Positions 44,017 to 51,424 of a stretch of 51,424 bases of DNA are shown piece by piece (the first letter of the stretch is position 1; each line of letters starts with the position of its first letter). The position numbers and the translations under genes were made by a program. Under the pieces are notes generated by a model. The model was given only the letters and a program-made list of their open reading frames with translations, did not search any database and had not been told where the DNA came from. The stretch spans positions 1 to 51,424 of the forward strand of contig JAGWIJ010000007.1 in NCBI GenBank assembly GCA_028873535.1. The letters are read 5' to 3'. The stretch comes from Pseudomonadota bacterium. Its GTDB lineage: Bacteria; Pseudomonadota; Gammaproteobacteria; Burkholderiales; Ferrovaceae.

Positions 44017-47000
44017 ATGCGAACGATCCTTCTCAAATCCGCCCTGATCCGGACGGTATTGGCGGCAGCGGTTCTCCTGTCTTCGACCGGTGGTGCAGCC
44101 TTGGCTGCGACGCAGGTCGTCAACCTGAGCGCCGCACCTGCCAGCGCGACACTGTCGGACGGCAATGTTGTGCCGATGTGGGGATACAGTTGCGGCAGCG
44201 CCGCCACCGGCTCGCTGGCAACGTGCACGGCGTCCAACCCGGCCGTGGCAGCGGCGCAGGCCGCTGTGACGGCGGGCACGGCCACAGCCCAGCAGATTGC
44301 CGTCGCTGCCTCATGGTCGCCTGTCGTCATCACGGTACCGACCGGGCAGGATCTGGCGATCAACCTCAGCAACAAGCTCAGTTTCACGCCGCCCGGGGCC
44401 ACCAGCGCCAACACGCTTCCAACCTCGCTGGTGATCGTCGGCCAGGTCGGTGGCGGGCTGGGCAGCAGCGCCACCACGACGCCCAGTCCGGACCATAGCA
44501 AGGTCCGCGCGCAGACCTGGCCGATCCTGACCGGGGCAACCGCACCGGCGCCCCTCCAGGGCGCGCGGGTCCAGTCGTTCGCGACCGAAGTGGCTGCCGG
44601 TGCCACGACCTCGCTGTGCTGGGGGCCGAGTTGCCCGGTGGCATCGCCGGCCTTGTTGCCCGGCACCTACCTGATCGAGTCGGGCACGCATCCCTCGATC
44701 CAGGGACCGATGGGGCTTTACGGCATCCTGGTGGTCACTGACGCCGTCAGCGGCACGGCCTATGGGACCGCCGGCGCATCCACGGCGATCCGCTACACCG
44801 CCGACATCCCGCTGCTGTTCAGTGAAATCGACCCGGCCCAGAATGCTGCGGTTGCCACCGCCGTGAACACGGCCGGCTTCAGCGAGACTGCGGTGTGGTC
44901 CGGCCTGCCGGGCGGTTGCGGCAATCCGCTCACCGCCACTGCTGCCGCCAATCCCGCTTTCAACACCTGCTATCCGCCTGCGGTCAACTATTCGCCGCGC
45001 TATTTCCTGATCAACGGCAGCACCTTCGACGTCACCCATGCGGCGGCATCGCTGTACCCGGTCAACCCGCTCGCCGGGGCCACAGGCGCCGTGAGTGGCA
45101 AGGTCCTGGTGCGCCTGGTCAACGCTGGCCTGAAGATGCATGTGCCCGCCATCGTCGGGGCGACCACCGGCCCCGCCGCCACACCCGCGGCCGGCATGAC
45201 GCTGGTCGCGGAAGATGGCAACGTGCTGCCCGGCCTGCCGCGCATCCAGAACGAAGTCTTCCTGGCGGCAGGCAAGACCTACGACGTGATGATCAATGCG
45301 CCGGCGGCGGGCGCGACGGCATTGCCGATCTACGACCGCGAGCTGAGCCTGTCCGCCAACGCCACCGCGCGTGATGGCGGCATGCTGGCGTACATCGGCG
45401 TCAACGGCGCCGCGCTGCCCGCAGCGGCAGCGTTCGCGGTGGTCCCGCAGGCCAACGCCGACCTCTACAACATGCTGGTGGCCGGCCAGACGCTGCAGGT
45501 GTCCGATCCAGCCAAAGGCGTGATCGCCAACGACCTGCGCGTCTACGGAGTAGCGCTGCTGACGCCGGCCACCAATGGCAGCGTGACGCTCAACGCGGAC
45601 GGCACTTTCAGCTACGCGCCTTTCGCAGGCAGCACCGCCACCAGCGACAGCTTCAGCTATTGCGCCAATGGCTCGGTGAGCGCCGGCGTGTGTTCCTCGG
45701 GCATCACCGCGACCGTCACGCTGGGCGCGTCGACGGTGCTGGCCAGCGACGGCAATGGCGTCAGCTGCACGGGCAGCACCTTCAGTTCCACCGTGGCGAC
45801 TTCGCTGGCGGTCAAGACGCCCGGCGTGCTGGCGGCCTGCGCCGATGCCGCCAACCTGCCGCTGACCGTCGAACCCGCATCGATCGTGGTACCGGCGGGG
45901 TCGGGCCTGAACGTGGTCCCGGATGCCTATGGCGGCTTCACTGCCACCGCGCCCGGTGCCGGCACCTACACCTTCTCGTTCCTGGCCAGGAACTCGCTGG
46001 GCGTCTACAGCGCCGCGACCACCGTGACCGTGGTGTTCCCGAGTCCCAGCAATCTGAACGTGAGCGTCGTGGATGGCGTCGATCATCTGACGCAGATCAG
46101 CGATTACCGCTGGATCATCGAGGAGGACCGCACCTTCTACGTGGATCCGGCCTGCACCACCAATCCGCTGCCTGCCGGCTGTCCGACGATTTCACCGACG
46201 GTCACCAATCCGATCAACTACGGCACCAATTTCCACACCAGTTCGATGCCCGTGGTGGCGGCGGGTTGCACCGGGCCACTGTCGTGCGAAGCGGGCCAGA
46301 AGCTGCAGGGGGCTGCGGTCGTGTGCGACGTCGGCAATGGCGGCTGCCGCACCGGCACGCAGCAGGCCGCGATCCTCCCCGGCCAGGTCGCGCTGGATCC
46401 GAGCAAGCGCTATTACATCTCGGTGCTGCCCGGCGACGCCGCGACGCCGTTCAACACGGGCTACACCGGCAGCCCCACGGGCTGTGCCTCGACGGCGGCG
46501 ACGTCGCTCCCCGGGACAGCGACCACCTGTGGCCACGGCATGGGGGGTGCGCCGATCGCGGCTGCGTGCGGGCCCCAGTCGGCGACCAAGGTGGCCTGCA
46601 CGTCGCCTGCGGCCTTCGCGCCGGTGACGGTGCTGGCCGTGCCCACGCCGCTGCCGTCGGCGACACTGTCGGTGATCGTCTACGAGGACGACTATCCGCT
46701 GAACGGCGAACAGGGGCCGGGCGGTGGCGTCGATGTGCTGGCGCCGCAGGAACCGGGCCTGGGCGACTTCCAGATCACGATCTACGATCAGGCCGGCCAG
46801 ACTGGCGCTGCGACCGGGACACCGACCTACGACATGTCCAACCAGCCGCTGTCCAACGCCTTGGCAGGCACGATCGACCCGGTGACTGGCCTCGACGCCT
46901 GCCCGATTTCCGCGGTGGCCACGGCCAACTACGCGGCCAATGCTGCCAATCCGGCGGCCACGCCGCTGTCGACGGCAACCGGCATGATCGTCACCTGCCC

Positions 47001-50000
47001 GAAATTCGAGTCGGACGGCAAGACGCTGTCGCCGATGGCCGGCCAGGCCCTGGTGAAGAATCTCTATCCGGGGCGCTATGGCATCACCGCGCTGCCCGGT
47101 GCCAGCCGCATCGCCCTCGGCCAGGAATGGGTCCAGACCAACACGCTCGACGGCCAGAAGGCACATGACTCGTTCATGCGTGTCGGTGAACCGGGCTACT
47201 TCCAGGAATTCGGGCCCGCCGGCTATCACGTCTCGATCGGCTTCGCCAATCCGAAGATCATCAACGAGCGCCGCTACAACGGCACCAGCTCCGGCATGTG
47301 CGATCCGAAGCCGAACGGCGGCGCATTGGCTTGCAGCTACGAGGTCAGGGGACGGGTCACGGGGTCGCGCCTGAGCCGCACGCCGGACAGCCGCCTCTAC
47401 AGCAGCGGCAGCCGTGATGCGCTGGCCTTCACGCAGTGCTACGTCAGCCTGGGTGACCCGGACGGCGCGGAAATCGCCTTCGCCAAGTGCGATGCCGAGG
47501 GCAACTTCGATTTCAAGGGCATCCCGGCGGGTAACTGGAAGGTCACGACCTTCGACCAGTGGAACGACCAGATCATCGACGGCATCACCCAGCCGGTTTC
47601 GGTGGGGTGCGGCGGCAACAACGGCGGACTTTGCGTTGCAGGAGCCACCACCAGCACGCCCAACGTCACCACCTGCTCCGGCGCGGCCACCAGCGCCACG
47701 GCCGGCATCTGCGACATGGGCGAGATCGGCGTGCACCAGTGGCAGGCCGACCTCTACACGCGTTCCTTCATCGACATGACGGGCACCGGCGTGTCGGACA
47801 GCAGCAAGCCGGGGCTCGCGCTGGCGGCGACCAATGTGCGCTTCCGTGACGGCAGCTTCTCCGATTTCAACAACACCGATCTCAATGGCAATGCCGCGTT
47901 CAACGAGATCTTCCCGCTGTTCAACTGGTACACGGTCGAGACCGACAGCACGCGCTACAAGACCACCGGCGTGCACGTCATCTATGACGCCGGCGGCCCG
48001 GCCGATGGCTCGAAGTCGTGCGATCCGGCAGCCAGCCCGTGCGGCAATTCCGTCACTGCGGCGTTCATGGCCAATACCTATGAGCAGAACCCGCTGCCGG
48101 CTGATCTGTCGGTGCCCGGCGCGGTCTACTGCGCCGACGCGGATTGCACTGCGGAGAAGGCGCTTGGCATTGCCGCCGGCCCCAAGCCTGGTTCGATCAG
48201 CAACCATTCCACCGGCCGCATCGACCCGCCGTTCTGGTTCGGTTCCTATGGCTGGCAGGGATACATCGGCCAGGGCAACTTCCTCGAATTCGGCAAGAAG
48301 CCTTTCGCGCCGACCGAGACCGGTCCGATCCACGGCCATGTCGTCTACGCCTCGACGCGGCCGTTCGACAATCCGCAGATGCTGGTGCAGGCCAAGTGGG
48401 AACCCCTGGTCGCCCACGTGCATGTCAATCTCTACCAGGAAGGCCTGGCTGCCGACGGCGTGACGCCGACCCTGAAGCTGGTCGACCAGACCGACACCTC
48501 GAGCTGGGACGACTGGGTGCAGGGTTTCCGCTCGGACGGCAAACCCAACATGAACTGCCCGGGCCAGCAGGGCAGCACGGATCCGTTCTTCTACGCACTG
48601 AGCAACCAGCCCCAATACCTCGACTGGTACAACGCGCAGCATGGCGGTCCGGCGGCGCACACCTTGCCCTACAACGCGCAGTACAAGTGCTACGACGGCA
48701 TGCATACCTGGAACCAGCTGCAGCCTGCGCCTTACGACGGCATGTACAGCTTTCCCAGCGTGACCGGCCTCGATCCGGTGACCGGCAAGCCGACGGGTAG
48801 CAACTGCACGAGCTGCACTCCGAATCCGGACGCGAGCGACCCCTACCGCTTCGGCACACCCATGCTGCCGCCCGGCAAGTACGTCGTCGAGGTGGTCGTT
48901 CCGCCGGGCTACGAACTGGTCAAGGAAGAGGACAAGAACATCCTGATCGGCGACAACTTCATCGCGCCGGCAGCAGTGGAATTCCCTGGCCTGGCGAGCG
49001 CCGTCTACATCCTGCCCGATCAGGCGCAACTGGCCGCGAGCTACAACGCGCTCAACCCGCAGAACCCGACCACCAGCCTGGGCCGCAATGTGGCCTTGCC
49101 CAGTCATGAGGGCGACACCGGCAGCGTCGAAACATTCTGGCCCTGCGTCGGCCAGGTGCGGCAGGTGCCGGATTACATCAGCCTGTATCCGCAGTCGGGC
49201 GAGGTCGCGCCTTTCGCGGGCGCCTTCCGGGCCCTGTGCGACCGCAAGGAAGTGACGCTGGATCTGCAGTCGTCGGCTCTGGTGAAGTTCTACATCTTCA
49301 GCTCGACCCATGTGACTTCGCACTTCCAGGGCATCATCCTGGATGACTTCGCGGCCGAGTTCGATCCCTTCTCGCCACAGTTTGGCGAGAAATTCGCACC
49401 CTCGTACCTGCCGGTGGCCATCAAGGACTGGACGGGCAATCCGGTCAGCCGCGTGTACACGGATCAGTTCGGTCTCTACAACGGCCTCAATTACTCGACC
49501 TGGGAGGTCAATCCGCCCAATCCGACGGGGTATGCGCCGACCATGATGGTCATGTGCATGAACGACTCGGGCATGAGCGGAACACCGGATCCGCTGTTCC
49601 AGCCAGGCTACAGCCAGTTCTGTTATGAGCTCCCGTTCATGCCCGGCCAGACCGGCTACTTCGACACGCCGGTGGTGCCGGTGCAGGCCTTCGCCTCGGG
49701 CAGCTACAACCGCCCCGACTGCGCCTATCCGGATGCGACGCCGGCGATCGCCAGCGTCACCGGCGATGTCGCCGGTCCTTGGGTCAGCGCCGCGCAGCAT
49801 GCGATCACCATCAATGCCCTGGGCAACCAGGCCGTCGAATGGTACGGCTACACCGGTCCCTCGATCACCAAGGTGCCGTATAACCAGCCCAAGGTCACGC
49901 GCCACTACGGATTCGGCGGACAAGGCACGGTCACCATCGGTGGCATCAACGCGCCGGTGACCAGTTGGAGCGATACCTCGATCACGGTCACGGTGCCGCC

Positions 50001-51424
50001 GGGGGTGCCGGCCTGCGCGGTCCAGCAGCAGGCACAGTTCGGCGGCTCGAAGGCGTCCTGCGGTCAGCTGATCATCACCACGGCTGCGGGCAAGCGCTCG
50101 ATCGACACGGTCACCGTGACGGTCGGCGGCAAGGCGCCGACCGTGCTTGCCGCCGGTGCGACGATCCAGTCCGCCATCGATGCGGCCCAGCCCGGCGACA
50201 TGATCATCGTGCCGGCCGGCACCTACAACGAGATGGTCGTGATGTGGAAGCCGGTGCGCCTGCAGGGCGTCGGTGCGGCGTCCGCGGTCATCGATGCCAA
50301 TACCCAGCCTGCCGGCCGCCTGCTCAACCCGTGGCGCCAGAAGATCGTGTGCCTGTTCGGACTGACCCCCGATGGCCGTCCCGACACGAGCGCCAACCGG
50401 GCCTGTGTCAATGGCCTGGTGGGCGCGGGCAACAACGAGACCAGCGCCAGCTGGATGAACTTTCCGTCGATGGTGGTCGACCGGCTGCCGTTCGAGGCCA
50501 CGCTGGGCTGGGATGCTACGCTGAACGGCAACCTCGCCGAGCAGCTGATCGAGCCCAGCCTGCTGGGTGCCTACGAGGGCGCGGCCATCACGGTGGTCGG
50601 CAAGGGCGTGAAATTCCCGATCGGGACCTCGATCCAGGATGCCTTTGGCGCAACTGCCGGCACGCCGGGGGCCAGCTTCCCGGTCAACACCACGCTGCTG
50701 TCGAGCGCCGATTGCGGCGGCTCGGCCGCGCCGGCAAATCCCTACCCGACCAACTTCTACTGCAACCCGTCGAGCATCGACGGACTCGGCATCCGCGACA
50801 GTTCGCAAGGCGGCGGCGGCATCTTCGCGCATGCCTATGCACACAGGCTGCAGATCGCCAACAACCGTATCAGCAACAACACCGGCACCATGTCGGGGGG
50901 CATCACCATCGGCACCGGCGAACATCCCGAAGTCGCGCTCGGCGGGAACGGCCAGACCATCGCGTCCTACCCGACCTCGTGCGAGACCAGCGAAGTCCAG
51001 AACCTGAGCCTGCCGTTCTGTTTCAACATCGCCGTCAACGTGCACCACAACGCGGTGGTCGGCAATTCCTCGATGGGCGACGAGCTGTTCTCGTCGACAC
51101 CCGCCGGCGCCGGCGGCGTCAGCATCAACACCGGTGCCGACTACTACCGCTTCACCAACAACTGGATCTGCGGCAACCTGAGTTCCGGCGACGGTGGCGG
51201 CTTCTCGCACATCGGCTTCATCAAGGATGGCGACATCGAGCACAACACCATCATCTTCAACCAGAGCACCAATCCGTCGATCACCACCAACGGTGGCGGC
51301 CTGCTGGTGATGGGGGCACCCGACGCCGATCCGACGACCTGCGGAGTCTCGACCGACCTCGACTGTCTGCCGCCGCCGGGAACGATCACCCCCAGCGATG
51401 GCAGCGGTCCGGGCCTGAAGATCA
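44017..51424 (+). CDS. Giant exported mosaic protein with degenerate multicopper-oxidase domains and beta-helix (3' end outside window)
   Basis: The frame is open from ATG 44017 (AGGAG 8 bases upstream) to the window end, 2,469 codons. A signal peptide ends ALAA. Residues about 35-480 resemble multicopper oxidase domains: GTHPSIQGPMGLYGILVV aligns with the HSH region but keeps one His (225), then IPLLFSEIDPAQNAA, and LVRLVNAGLKMHVPAIVG with LVAEDGNVLPGLPRIQ. About 495-552 is a cadherin/VCBS-like repeat (NGSVTLNADGTFSYAPFAG). About 1109-1190 is SdrD/carboxypeptidase-regulatory-like, about 1957-2039 is an IPT/TIG-like domain, and from about 2041 (TIQSAIDAAQPGDMIIVPAG) a right-handed beta-helix with repeated NN and GN rungs. 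The layout recalls large MofA/OmpB-type proteins, which is a tentative comparison. The C-terminus, where more copper motifs could lie, is missing. Confidence 0.8.
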   Translation, partial: MRTILLKSALIRTVLAAAVLLSSTGGAALAATQVVNLSAAPASATLSDGNVVPMWGYSCGSAATGSLATCTASNPAVAAAQAAVTAGTATAQQIAVAASWSPVVITVPTGQDLAINLSNKLSFTPPGATSANTLPTSLVIVGQVGGGLGSSATTTPSPDHSKVRAQTWPILTGATAPAPLQGARVQSFATEVAAGATTSLCWGPSCPVASPALLPGTYLIESGTHPSIQGPMGLYGILVVTDAVSGTAYGTAGASTAIRYTADIPLLFSEIDPAQNAAVATAVNTAGFSETAVWSGLPGGCGNPLTATAAANPAFNTCYPPAVNYSPRYFLINGSTFDVTHAAASLYPVNPLAGATGAVSGKVLVRLVNAGLKMHVPAIVGATTGPAATPAAGMTLVAEDGNVLPGLPRIQNEVFLAAGKTYDVMINAPAAGATALPIYDRELSLSANATARDGGMLAYIGVNGAALPAAAAFAVVPQANADLYNMLVAGQTLQVSDPAKGVIANDLRVYGVALLTPATNGSVTLNADGTFSYAPFAGSTATSDSFSYCANGSVSAGVCSSGITATVTLGASTVLASDGNGVSCTGSTFSSTVATSLAVKTPGVLAACADAANLPLTVEPASIVVPAGSGLNVVPDAYGGFTATAPGAGTYTFSFLARNSLGVYSAATTVTVVFPSPSNLNVSVVDGVDHLTQISDYRWIIEEDRTFYVDPACTTNPLPAGCPTISPTVTNPINYGTNFHTSSMPVVAAGCTGPLSCEAGQKLQGAAVVCDVGNGGCRTGTQQAAILPGQVALDPSKRYYISVLPGDAATPFNTGYTGSPTGCASTAATSLPGTATTCGHGMGGAPIAAACGPQSATKVACTSPAAFAPVTVLAVPTPLPSATLSVIVYEDDYPLNGEQGPGGGVDVLAPQEPGLGDFQITIYDQAGQTGAATGTPTYDMSNQPLSNALAGTIDPVTGLDACPISAVATANYAANAANPAATPLSTATGMIVTCPKFESDGKTLSPMAGQALVKNLYPGRYGITALPGASRIALGQEWVQTNTLDGQKAHDSFMRVGEPGYFQEFGPAGYHVSIGFANPKIINERRYNGTSSGMCDPKPNGGALACSYEVRGRVTGSRLSRTPDSRLYSSGSRDALAFTQCYVSLGDPDGAEIAFAKCDAEGNFDFKGIPAGNWKVTTFDQWNDQIIDGITQPVSVGCGGNNGGLCVAGATTSTPNVTTCSGAATSATAGICDMGEIGVHQWQADLYTRSFIDMTGTGVSDSSKPGLALAATNVRFRDGSFSDFNNTDLNGNAAFNEIFPLFNWYTVETDSTRYKTTGVHVIYDAGGPADGSKSCDPAASPCGNSVTAAFMANTYEQNPLPADLSVPGAVYCADADCTAEKALGIAAGPKPGSISNHSTGRIDPPFWFGSYGWQGYIGQGNFLEFGKKPFAPTETGPIHGHVVYASTRPFDNPQMLVQAKWEPLVAHVHVNLYQEGLAADGVTPTLKLVDQTDTSSWDDWVQGFRSDGKPNMNCPGQQGSTDPFFYALSNQPQYLDWYNAQHGGPAAHTLPYNAQYKCYDGMHTWNQLQPAPYDGMYSFPSVTGLDPVTGKPTGSNCTSCTPNPDASDPYRFGTPMLPPGKYVVEVVVPPGYELVKEEDKNILIGDNFIAPAAVEFPGLASAVYILPDQAQLAASYNALNPQNPTTSLGRNVALPSHEGDTGSVETFWPCVGQVRQVPDYISLYPQSGEVAPFAGAFRALCDRKEVTLDLQSSALVKFYIFSSTHVTSHFQGIILDDFAAEFDPFSPQFGEKFAPSYLPVAIKDWTGNPVSRVYTDQFGLYNGLNYSTWEVNPPNPTGYAPTMMVMCMNDSGMSGTPDPLFQPGYSQFCYELPFMPGQTGYFDTPVVPVQAFASGSYNRPDCAYPDATPAIASVTGDVAGPWVSAAQHAITINALGNQAVEWYGYTGPSITKVPYNQPKVTRHYGFGGQGTVTIGGINAPVTSWSDTSITVTVPPGVPACAVQQQAQFGGSKASCGQLIITTAAGKRSIDTVTVTVGGKAPTVLAAGATIQSAIDAAQPGDMIIVPAGTYNEMVVMWKPVRLQGVGAASAVIDANTQPAGRLLNPWRQKIVCLFGLTPDGRPDTSANRACVNGLVGAGNNETSASWMNFPSMVVDRLPFEATLGWDATLNGNLAEQLIEPSLLGAYEGAAITVVGKGVKFPIGTSIQDAFGATAGTPGASFPVNTTLLSSADCGGSAAPANPYPTNFYCNPSSIDGLGIRDSSQGGGGIFAHAYAHRLQIANNRISNNTGTMSGGITIGTGEHPEVALGGNGQTIASYPTSCETSEVQNLSLPFCFNIAVNVHHNAVVGNSSMGDELFSSTPAGAGGVSINTGADYYRFTNNWICGNLSSGDGGGFSHIGFIKDGDIEHNTIIFNQSTNPSITTNGGGLLVMGAPDADPTTCGVSTDLDCLPPPGTITPSDGSGPGLKI

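Noticed and set aside
46192-51243. Very long open reverse-strand frame opposite the giant gene
   Set aside because: Its translation is rich in Arg, His and Ala with no motif or signal, and the forward frame has a signal peptide, a ribosome binding site and recognisable domains. It is a by-product of high GC codon use.

Overview
The window is a GC-rich bacterial chromosome segment with dense, often overlapping genes. Lipid A and Kdo genes (lpxK, kdsB, a PagL-type deacylase), an ExbB/ExbD pair, a TonB-dependent receptor and outer-membrane beta-barrels show a Gram-negative cell. The order exbB-exbD-lpxK-Trm112-like-kdsB-adk, RegB/RegA, polyhydroxybutyrate genes (phaZ, phaM, bdhA), PPi-dependent phosphofructokinase beside a proton-pumping pyrophosphatase, and a full pqq operon together suggest a Betaproteobacterium of the Nitrosomonadales/Rhodocyclales/Burkholderiales type. 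The species cannot be read from the window.

Layout. 1-9.4 kb is core metabolism: xseA (cut by the window edge), exbBD, lpxK, kdsB, adk, pfp, hppA, a NUDIX hydrolase and proline iminopeptidase. 9.6-12.8 kb holds PHA depolymerase and a RegB/RegA redox two-component system. 13.0-17.6 kb holds two tandem copies of a two-gene module: a monoheme cytochrome-porin of Cyc2 type followed by a diheme cytochrome c lipoprotein. 17.7-24.0 kb holds phaM and the leftward operon pqqA-B-C-D-E, a PqqU-type receptor and folA, with an intrinsic terminator between pqqA and pqqB. 24.2-27.7 kb is a rightward two-component system, ribA and bdhA. 27.7-31.1 kb is SRP RNA, a PagL-like gene, dnaX (apparently with a non-canonical start), ybaB and recR. 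31.1-34.2 kb is a leftward DUF1800/DUF1501 pair. 34.3-34.9 kb is a small orphan gene with its own promoter-like region, structured leader and terminator, followed by tRNA-Pro. 35.0-39.8 kb is a TIGR03118-like exported protein, an ECF sigma/anti-sigma/subtilase/outer-membrane-protein operon, and tRNA-Arg. 40.4-51.4 kb is a three-gene operon: two multicopper-oxidase-like proteins with complementary copper-motif sets, then a giant exported mosaic protein that runs off the window (more than 2,469 codons) with degenerate cupredoxin domains at its N-terminus and a beta-helix toward its visible end.

How it fits together. The Cyc2-like/diheme pairs look like outer-membrane electron-entry routes, next to the RegBA system. 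The multicopper oxidase operon resembles, at the level of design, the large extracellular oxidases linked to metal oxidation or reduction (MofA/OmpB type). One inference is a lithotrophic or metal-active lifestyle, but no substrate can be assigned from sequence. PQQ is both made and, by homology, imported. PPi is used both for glycolytic flux and for proton pumping.
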